NCBI GenBank assembly: GCA_017467625.1
Contig: JAFUSN010000004.1
Span: 558,001-622,000 of the forward strand
Direction of reading: 5' to 3'
From: RGIG1681 sp017467625
GTDB taxonomy: Bacteria; Bacillota; Clostridia; Christensenellales; UBA1242
DNA length: 64,000 nt
Shown here: positions 24,037 through 33,286 of the stretch, one piece after another
Layout of the letters: every line of letters begins with the position of its first letter
How positions within the stretch are numbered: the first letter of the stretch is position 1
Translations under genes and position numbers: made by a program
Notes under the pieces: model-generated
The model's input: the letters and a program-made list of their open reading frames with translations, nothing else
Told to the model about the DNA's origin: nothing
Databases searched by the model: none

Positions 24037-24272
24037 AAAAGCTGTGAAAGTGATTTAGTAGCCGCTGGGAAAGGTTTTAGAGAGTTCTGACAAGGCTGGG
24101 AGCAGAGCACTGAACCAGATGTGTGAATTTCGGCACTGGAGCTGAATATAGAAATATATTTCGATTAAGCTATCGTCAAAGTTGAATAAGGCGAAAATTT
24201 TCGCGAATTAAGGTGGTACCACGCATGCTCTTAGCGTCCTTAAATGTTTAGGCGTTAAGAGCATTTTATTTT
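24037..24272 (+). promoter_or_regulatory. T-box riboswitch, phenylalanine
   Basis: Leader of pheS-pheT that reads uncharged tRNA. The T-box bulge AAGGTGGTACCACG is at 24210-24223. Terminator stem GCTCTTAGCG.../...CGTTAAGAGC (24227-24262) is followed by a T-rich run and competes with the T-box antiterminator. A plausible specifier TTC (Phe) lies at 24129-24131 in the stem I region. The elements are in the standard order stem I, antiterminator, terminator. Confidence 0.93.
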
Positions 24273-24286
24273 ATGAGGAGAAATTT

Positions 24287-25321
24287 ATGGAATTAAAAAA
24301 TATTGATGAAACCGAAGAAAGTTTTGTTAAGGATGCGACAGAGGTTGAAAATTTAGATAAACTTGAGCAATTGAGATTAAAATACCTTGGAAAAAAAGGC
24401 ATCATTACTGATATAATGGCAAAGTTTAGAGAAGTTCCAAATGAGCTTAAAAGAGAATTTGGTCAAAAAATTAATATGCTTAAAAATCGTATTGAATCTA
24501 AAATTGAAGAAGTGAAAACAAATCTTTCAAATGCACAAATTGAAATGGAAATTAAAAATACAAGGATGTTTGACTATTCACTTCCAGTTGACACCAAAAC
24601 TGGTTCTTTAAATCCAAGAACAATAATTCAAAAACAAGTTGTTGATATTTTTAAGAATATGGGATTCACTATTGAAGATGGTAATGAAATTGAAACAGAG
24701 TATAATAATTTTGAAGCTGTTAATGTTCCTAAAAATCATCCTGCAAGGGACATGCAAGATACATTTTGGCTTAATAATGGTGAACTCTTAAAAACGCAAA
24801 CTTCTGCAGCACAGAATAGAATTTTGAGGACTTATGGTCCAGAATGTAAGGTGCTTTTCCCGGGAAGATGCTTTAGAAATGAGCAACTTGATGCAAGGCA
24901 TGAAAATACATTTTTCCAAATTGAAGGTGTTGTTGTTGGTAAAAATATCACAGTTGCAAACCTGATTTATTTTGAAAAAGCAATGCTTAAAGCCCTTTTC
25001 AAAAAGGATATTGATGTTAGACTTAGACCTGGATTTTTCCCATTTACTGAGCCTAGCTATGAAATGGATGCGAAGTGTCCATTTTGTGGAGGAAAGGGAT
25101 GCCATACATGTGGAAACTCTGGCTGGATTGAGCTTTGCCCATGCGGAATGATTCATCCAAATGTATTGAAAATGGCTGGAATTAATCCAGATGAATATAA
25201 TGGATTTGCTTTTGGCCTTGGGTTTGATAGATTGGTTATGATTAGGACAAATCTTGATGATATTAGGTATTTAAATAGCAATAACATTAAAGTTATGAGC
25301 CAGTTTAAAACAAAGATGTAA
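24287..25321 (+). CDS. pheS: Phenylalanyl-tRNA synthetase alpha subunit
   Basis: Class II catalytic subunit, 344 aa. An N-terminal coiled coil binds tRNA (EQLRLKYLGKKGIITDIM). Motif 2 is GRCFRNEQLDARHENTFFQIEGV and motif 3 is GFAFGLGFDRLVMI. A Cys-rich segment (CPFCGGKGCHTCGNSGWIEL) precedes motif 3, as in many Firmicutes, and continues CPCGMIHPNV where LGAGM is usual. SD GAGGAG. It is controlled by the upstream T-box and followed by pheT after 11 bases. Confidence 0.97.
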   Translation: MELKNIDETEESFVKDATEVENLDKLEQLRLKYLGKKGIITDIMAKFREVPNELKREFGQKINMLKNRIESKIEEVKTNLSNAQIEMEIKNTRMFDYSLPVDTKTGSLNPRTIIQKQVVDIFKNMGFTIEDGNEIETEYNNFEAVNVPKNHPARDMQDTFWLNNGELLKTQTSAAQNRILRTYGPECKVLFPGRCFRNEQLDARHENTFFQIEGVVVGKNITVANLIYFEKAMLKALFKKDIDVRLRPGFFPFTEPSYEMDAKCPFCGGKGCHTCGNSGWIELCPCGMIHPNVLKMAGINPDEYNGFAFGLGFDRLVMIRTNLDDIRYLNSNNIKVMSQFKTKM

Positions 25322-25332
25322 GGAGAAAGAAA

Positions 25333-27708
25333 ATGAAAGTTTCTATAAATTGGATAAATGATTATGTTGATCTTTCTGGAATTGAAACAGATGAACTTGT
25401 TAAAAGATTTAATCTTTCAACAGCAGAAATTGAGGGTGTTGAATATAAGGGAAAAGATATTCAAAATGTTGTTTTTGGAAAAGTTTTAGAAGTTAATAAT
25501 CATCCAGAATCAAATCATTTGCATGTTTTAAAAGTTGATGTTGGTGATGAAGTTTTGCAGATTGTATGCGGTGCGCCAAATGTTAGAGTTGGAATGGTGA
25601 CGGCTGTTTGTAAGGTTGGTGGAAGTGTTTGTGCTGGAAAAATTAAAGCCACAAAACTTGTTGGTATTGATTCATTTGGAATGTGTTGCGCTGAAGATGA
25701 ACTTGGAATCGGTGCTGACGATAATGGAATTATGGATATTTTGGAGCCTGTTACAATTGGACAAAACATTAAGGAAGTTTGGCCAGTCGATGATATTGTT
25801 CTTGAAATTGATAATAAATCATTAACAAACAGGCCTGATCTTTGGGGGCACTATGGATTGGCTCGTGAATTTGCTGCAATTTTTGATAGACCACTTAAAA
25901 AGATGCCTGTTGATGATTTGAAACAATATGAAAAACTTCCAAAAGTTTCTGTTAACATTGAAACTGAAAACTGTTTTAGATATTCATCAATTGTTGTACG
26001 AAATATTGAACAAACAAAAAGTGATAGAAAAATGGCAATTCGTTTGAATTATACTGGTATGAGAGATATTAATCTTTTAGCTGATCTTACGAATTACGTT
26101 ATGCTTGATGTTGGCCTCCCAATGCATGCTTTTGACAATAAGATTGTTGAGGGAATTAATGTAATTGAAAGTGATGGAAACATTACAATGACAACACTTG
26201 AAGGTGAAGAGCATAAACCACCAAAAAATGCAGTTATCATTGCTGATCAAAACCGTGAACCTGTTGCTATTGCCGGAATTAAAGGTGGGCTTAAATCTGG
26301 AATTAGTGATGAAACAAATTCTGTTTTGTTTGAAGCCGCTGTGTTTGATTATGCGAACATTAGAAAAACTTCAAGAGCAATTGGACTTATTACTGATGCT
26401 TCACAGAGATATGAAAAATCACTTGATCCGGAACTTACACCTGTGGCACTTGCAAGAATTTTATATCTTTTAAAACAACTTGATAGTAAAGTTGAAGTTG
26501 TTTCAAGCTTCAGTGATTGTTATAAAAAGAAATATGATAAAGTTCAAATTGAATTAGATCCAAAATTTATTGGAAAAATTGTTGGTGAAGATATCTCTAA
26601 AGAATTTATTGTAAAAACTTTAAAAGCTCTTGAATTTGGAGTTATAGAAAAAGAAAATAAGCTTTTAGTTGATGTTCCAAGTTTCCGTGCAACTAAAGAC
26701 ATTTCAATTAAAGAAGATTTGGTTGAAGAAGTTGCAAGGCTTTATGGATACGATAACATTAGTCCAAAACCACTTGCATTTGACTGTGCACCACAAACGA
26801 TTATCCAATCAATTGAATATGAGTATGACACAAAGCTCCTTTTGGCTGAAAAGTATGGTGCAAATGAAATTCACTCATATTTATGGAATTATGAAGATTT
26901 TAATAAACAACATAAAATTGAAACAGAGTCATATGTTTCGCTTTTAGATTCATCAAATGCAGGTCAAAGTGGTATTAGAAGTGAACTTGTTCCAACACTT
27001 CTTAGAACTCTTGACGATAATAAAAACAATTTTGAAACAATAAAAGTATTCGAAATAGGTCATGTTGTTTCTGGGCTTGATGAAGAAAATTTGTGTATTG
27101 AAAACAAGAAGCTTGCTGTTGTTTTTGCTAGCCAAAAGGAAAGTGAATTTGAACTTTTTTCAGAATTAAAAACAGCAATTGTAGATATTGGGAAAAACAT
27201 TATTGGAATTGATTTGATGCTTGATCAAGGTGAAACATCAAAATTTATGCATCCTGTAAATTCATTTAGAGTTAAATCAAGAACAGATGATTATGGTTAT
27301 ATTGGTGTCATTCATCCTGAGGTTAAAAAAGCAATTGATAAGAGATTTAATGTTGTTGCACTTGAAATTGACTTTGCCAAACTTGCAAACACTCGTGGCT
27401 ATGCTAAAAAAATAAAACAAATTTCAAAATATCAAGCAGTTGATGTTGACTATAACATTGTTTGTGATAAAAATTTAATTTATGCAGATCTTTCAAAAAT
27501 TCTTGGTAAATTTAAATCAAAAATTTTAGCATCAACCACACTTGTTGATATTTATGAAAATGATTTAACACTTCCTGGTAAAAAATCTGTTACACTCAGA
27601 TTTAATCTTTCAAGTTTTGATCATACACTTTCAGGAGAAGAGATTGAAAAGTTTAGAACTGAATTTGTTGATTTTATAGAAAAGAATGGACTTGAAATAA
27701 GAGGATAG
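25333..27708 (+). CDS. pheT: Phenylalanyl-tRNA synthetase beta subunit
   Basis: 791 aa partner of PheS in an alpha2-beta2 enzyme. The order is an N-terminal OB-fold tRNA-binding domain (GKVLEVNNHPESNHLHVLKVDVG), the B3/B4 editing domain (SLTNRPDLWGHYGLAREFAAIF; IAGIKGG), B5 and a C-terminal ferredoxin-like anticodon-binding domain (VDVDYNIVCDKN). Full length. A terminator starts at its stop. Confidence 0.97.
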   Translation: MKVSINWINDYVDLSGIETDELVKRFNLSTAEIEGVEYKGKDIQNVVFGKVLEVNNHPESNHLHVLKVDVGDEVLQIVCGAPNVRVGMVTAVCKVGGSVCAGKIKATKLVGIDSFGMCCAEDELGIGADDNGIMDILEPVTIGQNIKEVWPVDDIVLEIDNKSLTNRPDLWGHYGLAREFAAIFDRPLKKMPVDDLKQYEKLPKVSVNIETENCFRYSSIVVRNIEQTKSDRKMAIRLNYTGMRDINLLADLTNYVMLDVGLPMHAFDNKIVEGINVIESDGNITMTTLEGEEHKPPKNAVIIADQNREPVAIAGIKGGLKSGISDETNSVLFEAAVFDYANIRKTSRAIGLITDASQRYEKSLDPELTPVALARILYLLKQLDSKVEVVSSFSDCYKKKYDKVQIELDPKFIGKIVGEDISKEFIVKTLKALEFGVIEKENKLLVDVPSFRATKDISIKEDLVEEVARLYGYDNISPKPLAFDCAPQTIIQSIEYEYDTKLLLAEKYGANEIHSYLWNYEDFNKQHKIETESYVSLLDSSNAGQSGIRSELVPTLLRTLDDNKNNFETIKVFEIGHVVSGLDEENLCIENKKLAVVFASQKESEFELFSELKTAIVDIGKNIIGIDLMLDQGETSKFMHPVNSFRVKSRTDDYGYIGVIHPEVKKAIDKRFNVVALEIDFAKLANTRGYAKKIKQISKYQAVDVDYNIVCDKNLIYADLSKILGKFKSKILASTTLVDIYENDLTLPGKKSVTLRFNLSSFDHTLSGEEIEKFRTEFVDFIEKNGLEIRG

Positions 27709-27733
27709 AGGAGTAATTTTACTCCTCTTTTTT
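27705..27733. terminator. Bidirectional terminator pheT/orphan membrane gene
   Basis: Inverted repeat GAGGAGTAA/TTACTCCTC followed by eight T. The last codons and stop of the opposing gene lie inside it. Confidence 0.85.
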
Positions 27734-28537
27734 TATAAAAGAATTTAAATTTATTGGTTTAATTTCTTCAACTTTTGTTTTTAAAAAAAGAGAAACAAAT
27801 GAAATTAAAATTAAAAAACTACCAAAAAGTAAATAATATAATGAATAAAATGTGAACATAGAAAAAATTAATAATGAAAGTCCAGAAATAAAAAAATGCT
27901 TAAAATGTGAACGGGAAAAATTTTTAAATAATTTATTAAAGAAAATTTTATGTCTGCTAGAAGTGGTGGTTTTACTTTGAGTAATTGAAAATCCTTCTGG
28001 ATATATATTACAGTTTTTCATAACACTAAACACCTCCTCAAAAGAGACGATTTTGTAGTTGCTTGAATTTAAAAGATTTAAAAAGTCTTCTGAATAACTT
28101 TTTGAAATAAATAATAATGGCTCTGAAAAATTATTTTCTTTGTAATATGTGTTTGCAACGAAAAAGTCGTGCTCGGTTAATTTTTCCTGTAAGTTAATAT
28201 AAAATATACAAAATTTATTTTTAAAAATTGAATCAACAACCTGATTAGAATTTAACAGTTTTGAGTAAAATTTTGAAAGTGATTTTTTATCCATATAAGT
28301 TATATAATTAAAACAATTATTAAAGATTTTTGAGTCGAGTTTTGATGATTTTAAAGCTGTATTTTTATTGTTTTTTATTTTAAAATAGAAGAAACTGATT
28401 AAAAATGAGATAAAAATACACAATAAAACACTCAAAATTGCGTTTTTTGTCAATCTAAATATCCAAACATAAACAACAAATGTCAACAATAAAGAAATTA
28501 AAATGGAATCTAAAATAATTGAAAACCTGCTTTTCAT
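27719..28537 (-). CDS. Uncharacterised membrane protein
   Basis: I do not recognise it. It has 272 residues with two hydrophobic segments near the N terminus (about 8-28 and 34-53), a soluble middle of about 150 residues (60-205) rich in Asn, Lys and Phe, and two hydrophobic segments near the C terminus (about 215-250), ending in a short cytoplasmic tail. The four-helix layout with a central soluble domain is its only clear feature. It is monocistronic, divergent from deoC and convergent with pheT. Confidence 0.75.
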   Translation of the reverse strand: MKSRFSIILDSILISLLLTFVVYVWIFRLTKNAILSVLLCIFISFLISFFYFKIKNNKNTALKSSKLDSKIFNNCFNYITYMDKKSLSKFYSKLLNSNQVVDSIFKNKFCIFYINLQEKLTEHDFFVANTYYKENNFSEPLLFISKSYSEDFLNLLNSSNYKIVSFEEVFSVMKNCNIYPEGFSITQSKTTTSSRHKIFFNKLFKNFSRSHFKHFFISGLSLLIFSMFTFYSLYYLLFGSFLILISFVSLFLKTKVEEIKPINLNSFIKKEE

Positions 28538-28621
28538 TAAATAAAATTTTCCCTAAAATTTTTTGTATAATCATTTTTTGTAAATTAAAGTTTGTGATAA
28601 AATAAATTTGAGGTTATGAAT

Positions 28622-29269
28622 ATGGATGGTGTTGTTGATGTAAACTCAAAGATTGATTTTACACTTTTGGATCCTAGAGCAACAGTTCAAGATTTAGAAA
28701 GACTTGTTCAAGTTGCATATAAAAATGGTTATTACGCTGTTTGTGTAAATCCGGTTAACGTTAAATTCGTTAAAGGGTACATTTTGAAAAATTTTAATAA
28801 TGAAATTAAAGTTTGCTCTGTTGTTGGGTTTCCACTTGGTGCTTCTACCACTGCTGTAAAAGTTTTTGAGACTGAAGAAGCTGTTGAAGATGGTGCAGAT
28901 GAAATTGATGTTGTGATCAATATTGGAAAGGCTCGTGAGGGTGATTTTTCTTATTTAAAAAATGAATTAAAAAAAATTAGAAAAGCTTCTAAAAACCATA
29001 TTTTAAAAGCAATTATTGAAACTTGTTTTTTGGATGAAAATTTAATTATTAAATTATGTAAAATTTGTATGGATACTAAAATTGATTTTGTTAAAACCTC
29101 AACTGGATTTGGAACTGGCGGAGCGACTGAGGAAAACGTAATGTTAATGAAAAAAGTATGCGCAGGTAAAATTAAGATTAAAGCCTCTGGTGGAATTAAA
29201 ACGCGAGATCAAGCCGTTAAATTAATTTCTCTTGGTGCTGATAGAATTGGAACAAGTTCTGTTTTATGA
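28622..29269 (+). CDS. deoC: Deoxyribose-phosphate aldolase
   Basis: TIM-barrel class I aldolase that splits 2-deoxyribose 5-phosphate to glyceraldehyde 3-phosphate and acetaldehyde in deoxynucleoside salvage. Motifs are DFTLLDPRAT at the N terminus, VVGFPLGAST, DEIDVVINIG, the Schiff-base lysine in FVKTSTGFGTGGAT and the second lysine in IKASGGIKT. The usual LDHT reads LLDPRAT. ATG 28622 is eight bases after GAGG; ATG 28616 is too close. An extended -10, TG-A-TAAAAT, is at 28595-28603. Confidence 0.95.
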   Translation: MDGVVDVNSKIDFTLLDPRATVQDLERLVQVAYKNGYYAVCVNPVNVKFVKGYILKNFNNEIKVCSVVGFPLGASTTAVKVFETEEAVEDGADEIDVVINIGKAREGDFSYLKNELKKIRKASKNHILKAIIETCFLDENLIIKLCKICMDTKIDFVKTSTGFGTGGATEENVMLMKKVCAGKIKIKASGGIKTRDQAVKLISLGADRIGTSSVL

Positions 29270-29289
29270 TTTTATTTTTTGTTAAATTA

Positions 29290-29298
29290 TGATATAAT
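29290..29298 (+). promoter_or_regulatory. Possible internal promoter of tsaE
   Basis: Extended -10, TG-A-TATAAT (29290-29298), 16 bases before ATG 29315, without a clear -35 box. Confidence 0.4.
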
Positions 29299-29314
29299 GG
29301 TTATGGAGAAAAAT

Positions 29315-29740
29315 ATGGAATTTATTTCGAATTCGGCAGAAGATACAATTTTGTTTGCATCAGAATTTGCAAAAAAACTAAAAGCAGGTGATGTAATTCT
29401 TCTTGATGGTGATTTGGGTGCGGGGAAAACTGTTTTCACGAAAGGCATTGTTTTAGCTCTTTCTGATGGAAAGGAAATAGCTGTTTCACCAACTTTTGTT
29501 ATAGTTAATGAATATAGAACAAGTCCTCCAATTTATCATTTTGATTTTTATAGAATTGAAAGTGTTGATGAACTTTATGGAATTGGAATTGAAGAATATT
29601 TATTTGGTGATGGAATTTGTATAATAGAATGGCCAGAGAGGGCGCCAGAAGTTTTGCCTAAAAATTCAACTAGTGTTAAGATTTTAAAATTAGATGAAAA
29701 CAGAAGAAAAATTATTATTGAGGAGAGTGGAAATGAATAG
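29315..29740 (+). CDS. tsaE: TsaE, ATPase for tRNA t6A synthesis
   Basis: P-loop ATPase that works with TsaB and TsaD to make threonylcarbamoyl-adenosine at tRNA position 37. 141 aa from ATG 29315, six bases after GGAG. Walker A is LDGDLGAGKTVFTKG, followed by SPTFVIVNEY, HFDFYRIES and the C-terminal IIEWPERA. It overlaps tsaB by eight bases. Confidence 0.95.
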   Translation: MEFISNSAEDTILFASEFAKKLKAGDVILLDGDLGAGKTVFTKGIVLALSDGKEIAVSPTFVIVNEYRTSPPIYHFDFYRIESVDELYGIGIEEYLFGDGICIIEWPERAPEVLPKNSTSVKILKLDENRRKIIIEESGNE

Positions 29741-30380
29741 TTTAATCATTGATTGTTCAGCTGGAATGGGTGTTTATTTAAAGACCGACAATAATGAATT
29801 TTCATTTGTTGATTCAAATTCAAAAAAACATTCCGATTGCTTACTTGAAAAGGTGGATGACTTACTTGCGTCCGCTAACATTTCAATTTTTGATATTGAC
29901 AATTTAGGTGTCTGTGTTGGTCCTGGTAGTTTTACTGGAATTAGGGTGGCTGTTTCACTTGTTAAAGGTCTTGTTGTATCAATAAAGGATAAAGTTAATG
30001 TTTTTGTCCTTTCAAATTTTGATATCTATGATGTTTATAATAAGGAAAATTCAGTTTTAATTTTGGATGGTTTTTCAAACTTGGTTTATGTGAGAAAATA
30101 TCAAAATCATACATTTGACGATTCATGTGTGGAAATTGAAGCTGTTGTTAAATATGTTTTAGATACCAATGCGGATGTTTATGTTCAATCACAAAAACTG
30201 CAAAATGAATTAAAAAAATATGAAATTAACACTATTTTAGCGCAAAATTCAACTGTGAAATGTTTTTGTAATCAATTTGAAAATGGAAATAAAATTGATA
30301 TTTCTCAAATAAATCCAATTTATTTAAGAAGTTCGCAAGCTGAACTTGAAAGAGAGAAAAAACTTGCCGGGAAAAAATAA
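29733..30380 (+). CDS. tsaB: TsaB, tRNA t6A synthesis scaffold
   Basis: Inactive ASKHA-fold partner of TsaD. 215 aa from ATG 29733, after GAGGAGAG inside the end of tsaE. Diagnostic segments are LIIDCSAGMGVYL, KKHSDCLLEKVDDLL and VGPGSFTGIRVAVSLVKGL. The C-terminal part is shorter and more divergent than usual. The catalytic TsaD partner is not in this cluster. Confidence 0.93.
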   Translation: MNSLIIDCSAGMGVYLKTDNNEFSFVDSNSKKHSDCLLEKVDDLLASANISIFDIDNLGVCVGPGSFTGIRVAVSLVKGLVVSIKDKVNVFVLSNFDIYDVYNKENSVLILDGFSNLVYVRKYQNHTFDDSCVEIEAVVKYVLDTNADVYVQSQKLQNELKKYEINTILAQNSTVKCFCNQFENGNKIDISQINPIYLRSSQAELEREKKLAGKK

Positions 30381-30381
30381 T

Positions 30382-30810
30382 ATGGAGATTGAAAATTTAA
30401 ATTTTGAAGATATAAGTGAAATTGCGGCAATTGAGCGTGAAATGATTGGAACAGGTGATGAAGAAGCCATGGAAAAAACTTTAACAAATCAGAATATGGT
30501 TGTTCGTGTTTTGAAAGACGATGATAACATTATTGGATTTTATGAGACAAGTGTAATTTCCCCAGAGGCAGAACTTTACGACATTGCTGTTAAAAAAGAG
30601 TTTCAGGGAAATGGTTTTGGCAAATTACTTGTTGAAGATTTAATTTTAACGTTAAAGCGTAAAAATGTTAAGACAGTTTTTTTAGAAGTGAATATAATAA
30701 ATAGTGTTGCAATCAATTTATATCAAAAGTTTGGTTTTGAAATTTATGACAAACGAAAAAAATATTATGGCGACAATGATGCTATTTTAATGAAAAAAAC
30801 TATTGAATAA
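30382..30810 (+). CDS. rimI: RimI-type N-acetyltransferase
   Basis: GNAT-fold acetyltransferase, 142 aa. The acetyl-CoA loop is FQGNGFGKLLVEDLI (the R/Q-x-x-G-x-G/A motif with Q), and VNIINSVAINLYQKFGFEIYDKRKKYY is the typical RimI end. RimI acetylates the N-terminal Ala of ribosomal protein S18 and is commonly encoded with tsaB and tsaE. The start is ATG 30382, two bases after tsaB. Confidence 0.9.
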   Translation: MEIENLNFEDISEIAAIEREMIGTGDEEAMEKTLTNQNMVVRVLKDDDNIIGFYETSVISPEAELYDIAVKKEFQGNGFGKLLVEDLILTLKRKNVKTVFLEVNIINSVAINLYQKFGFEIYDKRKKYYGDNDAILMKKTIE

Positions 30811-30826
30811 TTGAAATTTGTGATTT

Positions 30827-31546
30827 ATGAATTTTTTAAAATTTGGTTTAAGTAAATCTTATATAGTTTTTCTTCATGGGTGGGGTGCAAATAAAAATTC
30901 GTTTTTGTGGACGAGGGAGTTTTTTGAAAATTACTCCCTTATTTTTGTAGATTTTGATGGTTTTGGGGAGAGTCCAGAACCAAAGTTTCCGCTCACTGTT
31001 GATGGATATGCTAATAATTTAAAGACAATTTTGGATAACTATGAAATTAAAAAACTTGTTTTGGTTGGACATTCATTTGGTGGTAGAGTTGCTATTAAGT
31101 TTTTGTCTAAGTTTCAAAATTTATTTCCCGTCACCAAATTGCTTTTGGTTGATTCTGCAGGGATTAAACCACGGCGTGGATTAAACTATTATTTTAAAAT
31201 TTTTCAGTATAAAATAATTAAAAAGCTTTCACAAAAGCGACCTGAATTAAAAGAAAAACTTGATGCTTTCGGATCCAGTGATTATAAAAAATTATCACCG
31301 ATTATGAAGGAAACATTTAAAAATATTGTAAATGAAGATTTGTCATTTGATGCAAAAAAAATTCAATCTCAAACAATTTTAATGTGGGGAAAAAATGATA
31401 AAGAGACGCCAATTTATATGGCAAAAAAACTTTCAAAGCTGATTAATAATTCTGTTTTGAAAGTTTACGAAAATGCAGGGCATTTTTCATTTTTAGATTA
31501 TCCAAATGACTTTTTAAAAATCATTGACACGTTAATAGAAAATTAA
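30827..31546 (+). CDS. Alpha/beta hydrolase
   Basis: 239 aa alpha/beta-hydrolase fold. The oxyanion-hole motif is FLHGWGANK, the nucleophile elbow GHSFGG, the acid Asp in WGKNDKETP and the His in NAGHFSFLDYP, so the catalytic triad is complete. The substrate is unknown. Its place before a MurF-type ligase and a D-Ala-D-Ala ligase suggests a link to wall metabolism, but this is only context. No clear Shine-Dalgarno precedes ATG 30827. Confidence 0.88.
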   Translation: MNFLKFGLSKSYIVFLHGWGANKNSFLWTREFFENYSLIFVDFDGFGESPEPKFPLTVDGYANNLKTILDNYEIKKLVLVGHSFGGRVAIKFLSKFQNLFPVTKLLLVDSAGIKPRRGLNYYFKIFQYKIIKKLSQKRPELKEKLDAFGSSDYKKLSPIMKETFKNIVNEDLSFDAKKIQSQTILMWGKNDKETPIYMAKKLSKLINNSVLKVYENAGHFSFLDYPNDFLKIIDTLIEN

Positions 31547-31567
31547 TAAAATAAATATGAGGTATGT

Positions 31568-33217
31568 ATGAAAAATTTTTTATTACTTCCACTTGGTTTT
31601 ACACATGTGATTGATATTTACATGTTGGGGCTAATATCCGTTATTTCTACGATTTTGACTATTTTTGCAGGATATAAACTTTTGCAAGTTCTTCAGTTAA
31701 CTGGATACAAAATCAATGGCTTTGTTCGTTGGTTTAAGGAAACAAAATATTCATATTTTTCAAGGCTCTTTATGCTTTCTTTTTTGTCAGTCGCTGCAAT
31801 GCTGATGACAAATGTTTTGCTTAAGGATTTTTTTGTAATTAGAATTTTGAACTATGTTTCAATTTTGTTTTACTTTTTGTTTGCTACGATTTTTGTTTCA
31901 AATCTTTATACGGCCCGTCAAAAGACGCCACTTGTCTTTACAAAAAGAATGACAAGATTTTTGGTTGTTTATGCAATTTTGATTTTGATTTTTACAGTTT
32001 TGTTTTCATATATTGGATTTATGTTTATTCCATATCTGTCGTATGGATTTGTTGGAATTATTCCGATTATTTTGCCTGGAATAGTATTTATTGCTTATTA
32101 TTTGACATATCCATTTGAAAAGTTAATTTCTATACATTACTTAAGAAAAGCAAAGAAGAAACTTGCAAAATTAAATTTGAAGGTTATTGGAATTACAGGT
32201 TCATACGGGAAAACGTCTGTTAAAAATATTCTTGGTACAATCCTTGAAGAAAAATTTAAAGTTTGTGTAACTCCTGCAAGTTTTAATACTCCACTTGGTT
32301 TGTCAAAAACAATTTTAAAAAATTTGAAAAGTGATGATGAAGTTTTTATTGCCGAAATGGGCGCAAAACAACGTTATGATATCAAAGAACTCTGTGGAAT
32401 TGTTCAGCCAGATATCGGCGTTATTACCGGAGTTGGAAATCAACATTTACTTACATTTGGAAATATTGACAACATTATTGAAACAAAAGGGGAGCTGGCT
32501 GAATTTGTTTCGAAAAACAATGGTGATGTATTCATTTCTACGGAGTCAGACAATGCAAAAAAACTTGCTGAAAAATATGATAATGCTGTAAAGATTAATT
32601 TAAAATCAAAAGATAGTTTAATTGTCGTTTCAAAAATAAAAGTTACTAAAGATGGTTCTGAATTTGACTTAAGCGATGCAAATAAAACAATTCATTGCAA
32701 GACTGTTTTGCTTGGAAAACACAATATTTCAAATATCTTATTATCTGCAAATGTTGCATATAAAATGGGATTATCACTTGAATTAATTGCAAATGCAATA
32801 GCAAAACTCAAACCAGTTCCACACAGGCTTGAACTTGTTAAATCAGATGAATTTTACACTATTTTAGATGATGCATATAACAGTTCTGTTGAAGGAAGTA
32901 AGGCGGCAATTGAAGTTTTATCACACTTTAAGTGTAGAAAAATTGTTGTTACTCCAGGCATGGTTGAACTTGGTGAGGAACAATATGATGCAAACTTTGA
33001 ATTCGGACATAATTTGTCAAAAGTTGCAGACATTGTTATAATTGATTATGCGCAAAACTTTGAAGCGATTTCAAGTGGCTTAATTCAAGCGGGGTTTGAT
33101 GAAAAGAATATAATTCAAACTGCAACACTTTCGCAGTCGGTTAAGCTTCTTATGGAAATGGCTGGTAAAGATGATTTAGTTCTATTTGAAAATGATTTAC
33201 CAGATAACTATTCATAA
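31568..33217 (+). CDS. murF: MurF-type Mur ligase with an N-terminal membrane domain
   Basis: 549 aa. Residues 1-190 contain about five to six hydrophobic segments. A Mur ligase follows: P-loop GITGSYGKTSVKN (about 208-220), AEMGAKQRYDIKELC, GNQHLLTFG and PVPHRLELV with DDAYNSS near the C terminus. These are the motifs of UDP-MurNAc-tripeptide:D-Ala-D-Ala ligase. The next gene makes D-Ala-D-Ala, which supports this role. The membrane domain is not found in classical soluble MurF; it may tether the enzyme near MraY/MurG. SD GAGGT precedes ATG 31568. Confidence 0.88.
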   Translation: MKNFLLLPLGFTHVIDIYMLGLISVISTILTIFAGYKLLQVLQLTGYKINGFVRWFKETKYSYFSRLFMLSFLSVAAMLMTNVLLKDFFVIRILNYVSILFYFLFATIFVSNLYTARQKTPLVFTKRMTRFLVVYAILILIFTVLFSYIGFMFIPYLSYGFVGIIPIILPGIVFIAYYLTYPFEKLISIHYLRKAKKKLAKLNLKVIGITGSYGKTSVKNILGTILEEKFKVCVTPASFNTPLGLSKTILKNLKSDDEVFIAEMGAKQRYDIKELCGIVQPDIGVITGVGNQHLLTFGNIDNIIETKGELAEFVSKNNGDVFISTESDNAKKLAEKYDNAVKINLKSKDSLIVVSKIKVTKDGSEFDLSDANKTIHCKTVLLGKHNISNILLSANVAYKMGLSLELIANAIAKLKPVPHRLELVKSDEFYTILDDAYNSSVEGSKAAIEVLSHFKCRKIVVTPGMVELGEEQYDANFEFGHNLSKVADIVIIDYAQNFEAISSGLIQAGFDEKNIIQTATLSQSVKLLMEMAGKDDLVLFENDLPDNYS

Positions 33218-33243
33218 AACAGGGTGACACCCTGTTTTTTTTC
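33216..33243 (+). terminator. Terminator of the MurF-type gene
   Basis: Stem AAACAGGGT/ACCCTGTTT with a three-base loop and a T run, directly after the stop. Confidence 0.8.
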
Positions 33244-33270
33244 ACACAAAAAAGATTTTTTTCATATAAT
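33241..33270 (+). promoter_or_regulatory. Promoter of ddl
   Basis: TTCACA (33241-33246), an 18-base spacer and TATAAT (33265-33270), then an AGGAG site before ATG 33287. Confidence 0.5.
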
Positions 33271-33286
33271 AACATAGGAGAAAAAT

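Noticed and set aside
25069..25150. Cys-rich insertion in PheS as a novel zinc finger
   Set aside because: A similar Cys-rich segment is common in Firmicutes PheS, so it is a family trait; only the CPCGM wording is slightly unusual.
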